Positions 31,925 to 42,718 of a DNA stretch of 64,000 bases are shown here, piece after piece; the stretch's first letter is position 1, and every line of letters begins with the position of its first letter. Source of the stretch: Plutella xylostella. Taxonomy: Eukaryota; Arthropoda; Insecta; Lepidoptera; Plutellidae. A program made the translations under genes and the position numbers. The stretch is taken from positions 1,798,001 through 1,862,000 of the forward strand of contig NC_064006.1 in assembly GCF_932276165.1 (NCBI RefSeq), in the 5' to 3' direction. The notes under the pieces are model-generated. The model worked only from the letters and a program-made list of their open reading frames with translations, made no database searches and was not told the origin of the DNA.

Positions 31925-33070
31925 TACTTACCTCGTTTCAGTTATGACATCTGATGATTCCTGTGCCAGTTTTCAAATTTTCTTTGTCAATTAATTACAT
32001 TTCATTGGCTACGACTCATTCTCGTACAATAAGTCCATAGACATAATCAATATGAGATATAACTAGATATCTCTAAAATGCCTTAACTCAAAACGTCTAC
32101 TCTAAAGTTATAACGTTACAGGAAAGTTCATCGTAGCTGAAACGAGGTTTAAGATACTGAAAAATATTCTTCTTTCTGTGAAAACGGACCAAAGGGTTTA
32201 AGAATCTATCTGTCACAATCTGAGGAAAATTTATCTCAGCGAGCATTTTCATGGAAAACACGAATTTAATTATACATAAACCCGCCATAATCCGGTTAGG
32301 CCCGGATATCCGGATGAACGAAATAGACCCATTACCTCCCGGGATTAATTACGATACGAGTGTAAAGGAAAATTTCGGGACTAATTCCTATACAGGGTGT
32401 TGGAAAAAAAGTATTGTAACCCGAAATGGGCATTGTGTGTGTATGTCGTAGACGAGAATGAGTAAAAACTACCTATTTATCCAATGGCAATTATTAACAA
32501 TCCATAAGCAACGTCACTCGCCATTCAAATCTGACGTAACTTGTATGGATGACAATAGACCTATGGATCCGACAGATATTTGACATGCGAGTGACTAATT
32601 GCTAATGTGTCGGTAGTGGTACGGTAGCTAGTAATATGAATCTGTAATACCTACTTAGTTCTCGTAAAAAATATAATTATAACATCGAAGCACCCACAAT
32701 TCTGCTTCGCGGGTCAAAACAACAAAACCATTAGATGCTCAGTAGAATCGGTATAGTTTTAAGTTTAGCATTAAAATTTCAGCAAAATTTCAGCAGCATA
32801 AACTACACAAGAACTTGCGAAGCTCTCTCGCGTGGCTTAGCAACTAGTCAGCGAACTTTAGCTAACCGGTTCATAAAATATATTAAACAGTTTGTTTTTT
32901 GTGAGGTAAGACACATAGTGGCGAAAATAAGTATATGAAAATTACATGAAAGTGCTGGCAGTTATCGATAGATAGACTACCAAATACCGCAAACTAGTTA
33001 TTGAAAAGTGTACTACCAAACTGTTGAAAACTTGAAACAGAGCCATTCAACTCATATAATTAAAATCGTC
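31925..33070. other. Non-coding DNA with MITE fragments
   Basis: A CAGGGTGTTGGAAAAAAAG end (32393 on) is a one-sided fragment of the CAGGGTGTTGC MITE. 32510-32630 (CTGACGTAACTTGTATG, GTGTCGGTAGTGGTAC) is related to the element around 50893-51253. No gene found. Confidence 0.45.
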
Positions 33071-33074
33071 TCTT

Positions 33075-33400
33075 CTATCCAAAGATTGTCTGGTAGAGAT
33101 TGCTTTAAGCAATAAGGCCGCCTTTTTTGTACTATTTTATATAATAATAATAATAATAATAATAAATTTATTTATTCCAGGTCACAACCCATATTTTTGA
33201 TTAAATAACATTAACATTAATAATTATTTATAAAGCAAGATTACTAATAAATTATATAAAATTAATTTACATTTTACCTTTAAATACAGTCATAATTCAT
33301 TTCATATTACACATTATTTTACATGCATTTATCTTTATATATATAAGTTGTGAATTGTAATGTTTTCTTTAATGGTGCAAAATAAAGAGTATTCTATTCT
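33075..33400 (+). mobile_element. LINE 3' end split by a second, minus-strand LINE/SINE end
   Basis: GTCTGGTAGAGATTGCTTTA ... GCCGCCTTTTTTGTACTATT resumes at about 33340 as GAATTGTAATGTTTTC ... AATAAAGAGTATTCTATTC. Between them 33141-33340 reads, on the minus strand, as another element ending GGAATAAATAAATTTATTAT plus an ATT-repeat tail. An inverted fragment of the first family is at about 47655-47705. Confidence 0.5.
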
Positions 33401-33627
33401 ATTCTATAAATTATGCTTTTCTTTATCGGTCGCTTTCTATTCAGAAACCAATTCCTAACAAAGTTTTCACATAAACTGAGTTCGGTTTAATCACGTTAAT
33501 GCATGTTTAAATCTAATAATGGCAGAGACGAGAAAGCACTAGGCAGGTTAATATCATTAGTAGCATCGTGTAGGTACGCGGGTACGCCAGGTACGACAAT
33601 TTTGTTCTACCATTTCATTAATAACAT

Positions 33628-33848
33628 ACACTCACGGGCAATGAAAAAGTTCCACTCACAAAATTTAGACACCAAACGACCTTAATAATTTTTTCAAACT
33701 TTTACTTGGTAATCCTGATGCTCTGTTAAATCTACTTCAATGTTGCAGAAGACGTCATTAAGCTAGCCTTTTCCGTTTAGGAGAAAATTGGTGATTTTCT
33801 CCTAAACTCCTAGACTCAGTGGAACCTTTTCATTGCTCGTGAGTGTAA
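33628..33848. mobile_element. MITE with CACTCACGGGCAATGAAAAA termini, copy 2
   Basis: Left end ACTCACGGGCAATGAAAAAG and right end CTTTTCATTGCTCGTGAGTG form inverted termini, with TA at the outer edges. The interior hairpin is GGAGAAAATTGGTGATTTTC. Confidence 0.8.
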
Positions 33849-35135
33849 TAAAATTAGGTAGGTAAGAGAACCGTGGTGGTATAAAGGATAAGACTCGACT
33901 CGACTTTCAATAGCTTCGTTTGTGGGTTCGAATACGGCCATGTAACAGTGAATTATTTAGAAATAGTTAAGGATTTTAAGTACAATTCTAACACTATCTT
34001 ACGGTGAAGAAAAACTGCATTTATCTAGATTTTCTAAATGGGTATACCCTAAATGCATGGTGCTCATTCCAAAACGGCGATACGGCTCGCGACCTATCAC
34101 GTAAGTACAAATGTACAGCGAAAAGCTGTGTGTTAACATTACCGGGACAACCTTCTAGGACTACTAGGACTTTCAAAGCAAATTAAGTTGTTAACCCTTG
34201 CTGTGTTTAGCACAGGCTAATCTCGCACTAAGCAACAAGACACCTTCCCTCCAAGTTTCTCACTCACCTCACGTCACTCTGACTCACCTAGTCCACACTC
34301 TTGACATTGTTTTCTTTCGGCCTCCAATTAAGCTGAAAGGCGCTTGAACCTCTTTTAAAAGTCTGACAGGCGGGTCCTATTTGTCAGAGAATAAGAGCCG
34401 AGATGCAATCTCAAGTGACAGTGGAAGGGTTGTTAAGACCCTTTTGTCTTGAGAAGGGCGCGTTTTGCGGACAGCCCACAATGCGACGCCGCGGCGGTTG
34501 CTCGTTTCCAATTAAATACGTCTTTGTTACTTCTGTGCTCCTGGTACTATTGAAATACTACAGAAATGTTTTGGGTTCCTTTCTAGGGGTCCCGTGTGCG
34601 AATCCTGCCTAAAAGAATGGTTCAAAATACAAATGACTCCACATTGAACCATTCAATTACTCTCCGGCGTAATATTACAGTTTTTCAAACAATATTGAAT
34701 TAACCATTCTCTAATCAAAACATTTATTAAGGTAGTTTTTTTTTTAATTTTAACTAAAACAACAAAGATTTGTTTGCACTTGAATTTCATAAAATTAACA
34801 TAATTATTATTAAGCATAACATGTTTGTAATATGTTGTAAGATTACAATATCATTCATGGCAAATCGCTGTATTGGTCGCTCAAGTATTTCATTAAGTAT
34901 ACAACCTATTATCATCTTCGTAACAATATTACGCCATTCCGTTTCTAGGAAAAATCTACATGAGAAATTATTGGAAATAACGTAGGTACATTTAATTAAT
35001 AGATTGTTTGAACAGCCATTCCCTGAAATCTTGAAGTTTTGTTTCTTTGCGAGTTCATAATATTGTAGTAAGTTTTTTCCTTTTTGTCTAAAACCGACAT
35101 TTGTTTTAAGGTTCTGCAGCTTATGGTAATATCGG
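33849..35135. other. Non-coding DNA, no gene recognised
   Basis: Part of it (34070-34140, GGCTCGCGACCTATCAC) is a repeat shared with 55190-55260. The reading frames of 60-87 codons here show no domain or codon bias. Confidence 0.4.
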
Positions 35136-35340
35136 AACCCGAAGGCCTCTGACTAGACTTAACGGCTGCTGCCGAAGCAGCAACCGGGACCCACGGCTCA
35201 ACGTGCCCTCCGAAGCACGGAAGCGTCCAGAAAAGAATCACTTGAAATCGGTCATCCATCCAATGAGAGACCGTGCCATGTGTTGCTTAACTTCGATGAT
35301 CAGTTATGATCTTTAAAGCTAGCTCGACTACAGACGCTTC
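35136..35340 (+). mobile_element. Truncated copy of the GAAGGCCTCTGACTAG repeat
   Basis: Diverged match to the 3' half of 31476-31851, ending CTCGACTACAGACGCTTC. 5'-truncated. Confidence 0.65.
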
Positions 35341-35976
35341 AGTTAATTAGATAATGACAAAAAAGCTTGATAGCATCACAAAATGACTAAGCAATTTATA
35401 TGCCATTTTCTTTTATCTTTCAGTAATTTCAGCACAATTTGAATAATGTCCACATCAACTGCGCAATTTCACACTTTTCCCCAAGCGATGATTACTTCCC
35501 GCCATCCGAGTTTGACCTCTGATCCCCTGAAATAAGGGTTATGTTTTGAGTGAAAGAGAGTTTTTGGTGTAGTCATTGTTGATTTTCGATTCGCTTACGC
35601 ACGGGAAGGAAAACATTTGTTTTTTTATTTTATATTTAAGTGCTCGCCTTTTATTGATTGACATGCAATCCATTATTTTATAACTGTTTTAAATTATACC
35701 TACATCGATGATACCAGACTATTAGGTTTACTTGACTTATACAGAAGTATACTTGACTTGACTGAGCACCTATACAATAGTACCTACCTATGTAAGGTAA
35801 TCATTCGTTGATAGCGAGATTTCTCATTACAGTAACAGCTTGTAAGAGCCTGTCCAGACGGAGCGTTTTGCGCGCGTAAGCTCTCGCGCGTTTCAATTTA
35901 TGTTGCGTCCAGATGCTGCGTTTTACGCGCGTTGCTACGCGCGGTGTCTGGCGGACGGATTCAGCCAGTTTTAAAA

Positions 35977-38094
35977 ATGGAGCCTCTCACAGCGGTTGTG
36001 TTGTGGCTTGCGTACCGTCGATGGAAACGTCGTAAACGTAGAGAAAGTCGAAGATTTAACGTGCATCCAATTCTACGAGACAGAATGACGCAAAGTATGT
36101 TTATAACATTATACCCAAAGCTGAGAGAACACAACGAAAAGTTTTTCAATTACTTCCGGATGTCAGTAACATCGTTCGATGATTTGCTAAAACTTATACA
36201 AGATGATTTGACACCCAACAGAATCTATGTGCTAAAGGATACTGTTTCTGCCGAAGAAAAACTCGTGATTACTTTGAGGTAATAATATTTATTATTTTTA
36301 TACTTTTTTCCCTTAATCAATTTAACAATCTCGGTATAGCTCCATCAATTCACTCTCTTGGGAATCTTGAGTAGACGCCGGTGATGGGTTATTGTAGTTA
36401 GACGCCGGTGATGGGTTATTGTAGTTAGACGCCGGTGATGGGTTATTGTAGTTAGACGCCGGTGATGGGTTATTGTAGTTAGACGCCGGTGATGGGTTAG
36501 ATTGGGAATTGCGTTGTCCAGTGCAATAACGTGAAAACGAAGATGCTGAAGGGTCTGTTTCGTTATATCCTGTATCGTTAAAAAATCCTCTTTGTCCGCG
36601 GTGTGTCATTCCTGCTTGGTGATTATATTGTGGTGAAGGTGCAGGTGAAGGAATATAATGTGAAGGTGAATGACATGGGGCTCGTTGAGCTTTTTGGAGC
36701 ACATTCATTAAATCAATTTTAGCTTGAAGCCTCATTTCTTCAGGTACTTTAATAAGCTCCTTATGCAGTGACAAACAAAATAGTTTATCATCATCAGACT
36801 CCGATGTTTGTGGCTGATTTCTAGGTGCTAAATTTTTGCTTATAATGGCAAGAAATTCCTCATCGGCTGCGTTCATTTTTTTTTTCTTTTTCGGCTGGCT
36901 AACTGGAGGTCTCATAACATCTTCCCCGTCGCCAGAAATGTCTTGTTCTTCAGGTGCAGCAGGCGAGGAAACGATGTTGCTATCAGTAGTTTTATTGCGT
37001 GTCGATCGTTCGAGGAACATCAAACGTTCAAAATATATATATTTATTTTTGCTGGCTTTTGATCCAGACGGTGTGGTTTTTATCCTTTTCATTTCTCTGA
37101 CAAAGCCATCACGCAATCCTTTCCACTTCTTTTGCAATAACATTCCTGAAATAATAAAAAAAATATTGAAACGACCTTACTAAATATTTATATTTAATAA
37201 CATTTTTTTTTCAGATATTTGGCTACAGGATGTTATTTTGCGGACTTGCATTATGCCTACAGATTGGGAAAGTCGACAATTATCGAAATAGTACAGAAAA
37301 CTTGTTACGTCATATGGCTAAAACTGCAAAATATAGTGATGAGAGAACCTACGAAAGCAGAATGGGAAGAGATTTCAAAACAATTCCAAAAGTATACACA
37401 TTTTCCAAATTGTATCGGCGCCGTAGATGGCAAGCATTTCCGTATCATAAAGCCTGACCATTCTGGGTCTCTTTTCTATAACTATAAGAATTATTTTTCA
37501 ACTGTTTTATTGGCTGTATGCGATGCAAATTATTGTTTTATTTCTGTAGATATCGGCGCATATGGCAAAAGTAGTGACTCCACAATTTTCAAAGACTCCG
37601 TTTTGTATAAAAAACTTGTCGACAAAACTTTAGATATTCCAGACCCAAAGCCAATATCGCAAACAGATACAACTCCCTTGCCACACGTGATTGTAGGTGA
37701 TGAGGCGTTTGGTCTATCTGAAAACGTAATGCGCCCTTATTGCGGTAAATCTCTAACAACCAAAAAAAGAATTTTCAACTATCGCCTATCCAGAGCCCGG
37801 CGTTACATTGAATGTTCCTTTGGTATTTTGGTAAATAAATGGAGAATATTTCATAGACCATTAAATGTTGACATTGAGTTTGCAGAAAACATCATTAAAG
37901 CTTGTTGTGTCCTTCATAATTACGTAAGGTTAAGAGATGGTTATAGATATGATGACACTCTGTACGAAACTTCCCTAAATAGTTTGAACTGTGAGGCAGT
38001 GAGGCCTAATGCGAGATCTAAGAATATAAGAGACAGATTCGCTGATTATTTTGTAAATGAAGGGAAAATCCCTTGGCAAGACAAGATGGTATAG
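35977..38094 (+). CDS. Harbinger transposase (two exons: 35977-36278, 37215-38094)
   Basis: DDE nuclease (DDE_Tnp_4 type) that cuts and joins the transposon ends. Exon 1 ends CTTTGAG|GTAATA and exon 2 starts TTTTTCAG|ATATTTGG. Joined, they give EKLVITLRYLATGCYF, a signature of this family, and a 393-residue protein. Likely catalytic residues: D172 (GAVDGKHF), D263 (VGDEAF) and E300 (RRYIECSFG). Exon 1 carries a basic stretch (RRWKRRKRRESRR) that could serve nuclear import. I chose the ATG at 35977 because the earlier one at 35932 lies within the terminal repeat region. No frameshift or stop seen. The intron contains exon 2 of the MADF gene on the other strand. Splicing is inferred from sequence. 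Confidence 0.88.
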
Positions 38095-38356
38095 TAGTTT
38101 GTAGTAGCCTACGTAGTTTAAGAAATAATCTTATTAAATAAAGTAATTGTCACTTACCCAACGTTTTTTTCTTTTCGTCGGAATCACCAGCTTCGCAAAA
38201 AATTTCGACTATTTCTTCCCAATTCCTACGTTTAATGAGTCTATTTGCGTAATCAGCAGATTCCATATCCCATATGGCTATTCTCTTTTCAACTTCTTCA
38301 ATTAAAAGTTCGGTGTCGAAGTTATCGCGCTCCATTTCAAATCTAAATACGTCCAC
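36322..38356 (-). CDS. Harbinger-encoded MADF/BESS protein (two exons: 38356-38158, 37145-36322)
   Basis: Second Harbinger protein. In this superfamily a Myb/SANT-like or MADF protein helps bring the transposase to the nucleus and to the element ends. Exon 1 holds the first MADF helices (LLIEEVEKRIAIWD, RRNWEEIVEIF) and ends at ACGTTGG|GTAAGTG. Exon 2 begins after TTATTTCAG and continues MLLQKKWKGLRDGFVREM. The join is in frame and gives 340 residues. Downstream are a KKKKKM basic patch, a BESS-like segment (KLFCLSLHKELIKVPEEM) and five 9-residue repeats NPSPASNYN near the C-terminus. Transposase exon 2 lies inside this gene's intron. The start could also be the Met at residue 8. Confidence 0.85.
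36370..36503 (-). repeat. 27-bp tandem repeat in the MADF coding exon, five units
   Basis: GACGCCGGTGATGGGTTATT plus TGTAGTTA repeats about five times with no differences noticed, encoding NPSPASNYN. Such identity points to recent expansion and likely length variation. Confidence 0.85.
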
Positions 38357-38711
38357 TCTCTATGGACACGCGCATACTACTGAACGCTCCAATGCCGCCA
38401 GAGTATCTCGACTCGCGCGGCGCTCGCGCGTAAAACGAGCGAGTCGAGAGTCGGGCGCATGACACGCGTTTTACGCGCGAGTTTTGAAACGCGCGAGAGC
38501 ATCTGGACGGAGTGCTTGTAGCTCTAGTGCCTCGGGAACGCGCGAGTGTCTACGCGCGTAAGCTTACGCGCGCAAAACGCTCCGTCTGGACAGGCTCTTA
38601 AAACGGGCCCTAAATTTGGGTCAATTATCGTGTTTGGACTAGCGCTTTGACAGACCGCCCTAATCCAATACGTCACGACGCTAAAGTGAAATTGAGTCAT
38701 TCGGGCGAATG

Positions 38712-38804
38712 TTCCAGCGGGTTACTCTATACTGTCGGAAAACGAACTAGACAGAGCTGTCGGCACGTTTAATACAACGACGTACAGAATGGCTCGCGCA
38801 GCAT
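38712..38804 (+). repeat. MITE-like repeat of the 713-807 family, copy 2
   Basis: GGTTACTCTATACTGTCGG ... GCACGTTTAATACAACGACG ... GGCTCGCGCAG, inverse orientation to 713-807, same as 55424-55515. Confidence 0.6.
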
Positions 38805-38810
38805 ATTCAG

Positions 38811-39253
38811 TGTGTTGTTTTACGGACCCGACAAACTTAAAGGGACAATTCTACGAGTAATTTCATCAAGAAAAAATAATTTGATTTATTTATTTATTTG
38901 ATACTTTATTGCACAAATATGAAATATAAGTGTACAAAAGGTGGACTTAATGCTAAGAGCATAATCTCAATATTCTAGAAATGGCGGCCATTTTAAAGTT
39001 GCTTTGAACTTTTTTATGTAACTTTTAAGCAGTTGTGGATATTTTTATTGCATAGAGATGACTTTTTGCGGGTAAAAGCATTTTATTTCATGTCCGTAAG
39101 GCGTTTAAATCTCGTGATATGATTTTCTATAAAGAAGAAGAAAATCGAATTTAAGTTACCTAGACATTAGACCCCTACATATGGGGTTTTTTCTCGATGA
39201 AATTACTCGTAGAATCCACCCTTAAAGTTTGTCGGGTCCGAAAAACAACACAT
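38811..39253. mobile_element. TGTGTTGTTTTTCGGACC element with both inverted ends, plus nested fragment
   Basis: The left end TGTGTTGTTTTACGGACCCG and the right end CGGGTCCGAAAAACAACACA are inverted repeats of about 55 bp. A minus-strand LINE/SINE 3' end (tail at 38880-38905, body to 38965) is inserted near the left end. The copies at 27633 and 49268 are related. Confidence 0.75.
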
Positions 39254-40424
39254 AGTAGAGTGACCCCCCCTGAAATTACGTAGCTCGTAATTCGCTACAA
39301 ATAACTCACATTTGACACGACACAGCCGCCCTCTGGAGGCCATCTGATATTCATTAACATGTTAGCGAGTGTTTTGTGAAAGTCTGCGAGGGCTGGAAAG
39401 CAAATTGATATGTGACTGTTAAAATGGGGTGCCTGAAACATTCAGTATGAAAATCAGTATGAATGGTCTGTGCGTTTAGTACGGGTTTGATAGTTTGTCG
39501 AAAACGATAAAAGTTTACGTTTTCCCAGATACAAAGTGGTGCCTCTAGCGGAAACTGTCATAAAACTTTTGACAGATAATCTTTGCAGGTGACAGAAGAA
39601 AACGTAAACTCTTTTTGTTTTCGTAAATGGCAAAACCCGTAAATACTAAAGGCTCTGGAGGCGAAATAGGCAGACGTTCCTCTCTGCCGTGGTAGTATTC
39701 CAAAAAGGCCCACCGATTTATAAAAACGAAGGTACAGTAAGGGGCAGAAAAACCTGAACCCTCTCAGAAGCATTGTTACTATGAGAGGGGGGTCAGGTTT
39801 CTCTGCACATAACCGTACACCCGAGTCCACGTTCTATGGCCCGAAGGAGTAAGAAGTTTACCACCACCGAACATTATTGCTTATGCATCAAATCTGACCA
39901 CCAGACAGATGTGGTCATTAGAAGAGTTCGGTGTGAGTTTCATAATGTTTATCATTGTGTAAAGTGCACTCCCTAAAATGATCATAAAATTACTGAGTGA
40001 TAGCAAATGATTCGTTTATAATGGCAGTGATCACTGATCAGTAAAGCAGATAATTCCTATAAAATATTTAACCAATGGCAATATCGCGTGATCACCGATT
40101 CACCCTATTGGCCAATAAACTTAAGTAATTTGAGACTACCAATCACAATGTGTTCTGTACGTAGGTATACAATGTATGGAAAAGCCAATATAATTATACT
40201 CGTTTAATGATGAGTAATAATAGATATTCGTTCCCGTAGAGTATATTTTACTAGTAATTAAAGATCACTGAAAGTTTTAGAGCCATGCGTAATCAATACT
40301 TTAAACGAAAATAACAGATCTGTTGAGTTTCTTCAATACTTTATTCTGTTCTTTGTAAATGGGTGTGTAAGAACATGCATCTGGCTCACACGAATACTTA
40401 GAACTTTCGTGTATGCCCTCCCCT
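39254..40424. other. Non-coding DNA with repeat fragments
   Basis: 39555-39640 (GCAGGTGACAGAAGAAAA, CGTAAATGGCAAAACCCGTA) recurs at 49815-49880. An inverted pair GGTTCAGGTTTTTCTGCC-like / GGTCAGGTTTCTCTGC lies near 39735-39810. No gene recognised. Confidence 0.4.
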
Positions 40425-40585
40425 TAAGGTCTAAAATACCTTCCTAAGCTTGGACCATTCCCTACTACGCTGGTCCACGGGTAGGTTAACATACTATATT
40501 TTGTATAGGATGTGCTAAATCTAGATGTACAAAATATTTCCTCACGATGTTCTCCTTTTATGTAAGCGCACGATGAAATATCCTT
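40425..40585 (-). mobile_element. SINE family C body fragment
   Basis: Reverse complement of the body of the SINEs at 40854 and 51466 (AAGCTTGGACCATT, CACGCTGGTCCAC-like, TCCTCACGATGTTCTCC). Head missing. Confidence 0.55.
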
Positions 40586-40674
40586 ACTTACTACTTAATT
40601 GTATTTATATTCCTGAATTTTCAGTATATGAACCCACGGTATCTGGATTGCCACCACGGCTTTAGTTTGATTTA

Positions 40675-40830
40675 TAAATAATAATAAATATAGGGACACC
40701 CGGCCATCCACGATACCCATGTATCGGACAGCTGTTACCTATATATATCTGCCCCGGCCGGGAATCGAACCTAGGACCATCGGCCTAGCAGTCAGGGTAA
40801 CTATCCACTACACAATTCAGTCGTATGCTT
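40675..40830 (-). mobile_element. tRNA-headed SINE, family D
   Basis: On the minus strand: GTGTAGTGGATAGTTACCCT, B box GGTTCGATTCC, CCGGGGCAGATAT, then a body TGTCCGATACATGGGTATCG. Body pieces of the same type are at 44755-44825, 56400-56470 and 56875-56950. Confidence 0.6.
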
Positions 40831-40853
40831 TTGTCATTTAGTAACCTCATGGT

Positions 40854-41120
40854 GAGCGGTGGTAGCTCAGTCGGGTAAGCGCACGCTTCTCATGCAAGAG
40901 ATCGGGTTCGAATCCCGGCGCTGACATGTACCAATGAGTTCTTTTAACTTAAGTACAATGTATACCATCGCTCTTAAGGTGAAGTAGAACATCAGTGGAC
41001 CAGCGTGGTGGGAAATGGTCCAAGCTTAGGAAGGCAGTTTAGACCTTGAGGATATGCACAAAGATTCCACTCGAGAGAGCCAGGTGCAGGTACTTACACC
41101 CCTACAGAGAATATAATATA
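40854..41120 (+). mobile_element. tRNA-headed SINE, family C, copy 1
   Basis: tRNA-like head GGTGGTAGCTCAGTCGGGTA with GGGTTCGAATCCCGGCGC as B box, a body with GACCAGCGTGGTGGGAAATG, and a 3' end CACAGAGAATA-like. A shorter body than copies 51466 and 54835 points to an internal deletion. Confidence 0.8.
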
Positions 41121-41348
41121 GGATAGCCTCATAATTTCCGCTACTTCCTAGTTTTTGCAACATCTGTGTGTGATATTCTATTATTAGATGGAAGGATCAA
41201 TTTCCGTTCTTTGTCTTTTGTTACGTTATTTTTATTTATGTCTTGATGTGGAAACATAAGTGACGCTTTTGTTTTCTTCGAAGGTAAAACTAAAAATATC
41301 AGAGACTCTTCTCTCTCTTTTATAGCAATAATCATATTGTTATACTTA

Positions 41349-41455
41349 CAGGTTGTTTCAAAGTTAATTTCCAAAACTCGTAGAACAAAAGTGGTTCAGA
41401 ATGACCCCCGTGAGTCACCCCCCTTCGGCTTAATATACCCTTTTTGCAACACTTG
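41349..41455. mobile_element. CAGGGTGTTGC-type MITE, short copy
   Basis: Degenerate left end CAGGTTGTTTCAAAG and right end CCCTTTTTGCAACACTTG with outer TA; includes CCTTCGGCTTAATATAC. Confidence 0.6.
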
Positions 41456-41584
41456 TATATGTTACCTATAAGATTTATGTAAAAGGAAAAGGGGAATTCA
41501 AATATATACCTATGTACCAATTTTTGAAGTCCTGTTTATTTATGTTTGCCTAAGACGGCATAGTAGGTCCGAAGCAGATATACT

Positions 41585-41737
41585 AAGTGCTAATTTTTCC
41601 ATAGTCGGTTAGAGCATAACCAGGTATTAGTGGTTGACTTTTGACACATCTGTCAAGGATTTTATATGGAGATGACGTATAATTAATAACCAATCCCTGG
41701 ACGGTTAGATAACCAACTATGGAGAAATTGGCACTAA
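41585..41737. mobile_element. Palindromic MITE (TTTCTCCATAGTCGGTTA family), copy 1
   Basis: Inverted ends CCATAGTCGGTTAGAGCATA / GGTTAGATAACCAACTATGG, middle GACACATCTGTCAAG. Copies at 47963-48113 and 48507-48661, and a diverged split relative around 54062-54440. Confidence 0.75.
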
Positions 41738-42718
41738 ACATGGTATTTCCTCAGTGCGAGCGATTCGGATTTAAATTAAATGTTACAACAACCTGAAACT
41801 TCAAACAATAATAGCCCTTGTGTAAATGCACTGTAATGTCATTTTCTGTGGGCGCTGAGCAAAGTTTACTTTAATTTGCTAATCGGTGGACAGTATTAAA
41901 AGTAGTATAGTAGTTTAATTCCGTAAGTATAGTGATGTTGTAACTTAGCCATATACATAAGGATCCAACCAGTGATTTTCAACCTCTCACGTAAACAAAT
42001 AAATATAATGATGAAGTTAATTTCATAAATGCATTTAAGCGGACGTTATTTTTATCCTCTGACAGTAAATATTGGTGTTATAAGTTACAAATACACAGAT
42101 ACGTTACTGTAGTGTGTAGATTTGTGTGTGTGTGGTAGTAGAGCTCTCAAACGGCTGAACCGATTTTCGATTTGTTTTTTTGGGTCAAAGGTATGTTACC
42201 CCGACATTTACCCCATATTTTATCAAAATCGGCCTAGGTGTTAAAAAGTTATGCGACTGTTAGTGTTGAAATGGCGAGGGTTTTAAACGTTTATGGATAA
42301 CAAATAGAAATTCAGTCAACAGTTTGGGAGCCACAGATCTGTTGAGCATGGCATACAAATAGTATATTTATGTCCACAAATATTCTACTGGAGTGCGTAG
42401 ACGTAGTGTTGTAGGTCCATTCCTTTTCGTCAGTATTCCGTATGACCTTAGAAATATTCGAACAATGAGTTCAAATTGCAAATGAACATTTGTTAAAGAA
42501 TAGTTGACACTGTGAATGTAATGAATTATAAAGGCAGTGTGCCTTCTATGTAGTATGAGATAATTATTGTTTTATTTAAACAACTGTTACATTAAATTAC
42601 CGAGACATATATTTGAACATGGATCTCTACTAAACCACTACTGTGCCGCAATCACTATAAATCACTTATGATAATAATCACTCCGTCAACATAACTAATC
42701 CCCGCATTCTTGTTTCAG
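41738..42718. other. Intron-like sequence upstream of the first phosphodiesterase coding exon
   Basis: 42070-42260 is a dispersed repeat (GGCTGAACCGATTTTCGATT). The region ends in a pyrimidine tract and acceptor, CTTGTTTCAG at 42709-42718. Confidence 0.5.

Larger units (their letters stand above)
35846..38598. mobile_element. PIF/Harbinger DNA transposon, apparently complete
   Basis: Inverted ends GAGCCTGTCCAGACGGAGCG (35846 on) / CGCTCCGTCTGGACAGGCTC (to 38597), continuing into CpG-rich TTTTGCGCGCGTAAGC-type subterminal repeats. TAA at 35843-35845 and 38599-38601 fits the 3-bp duplication of this superfamily; the right edge is ambiguous by one base. It encodes the two usual proteins: a DDE transposase (plus strand) and a MADF/BESS DNA-binding partner (minus strand). 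Both frames are open and every splice site is canonical, so the copy may be young or still functional. Confidence 0.9.
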
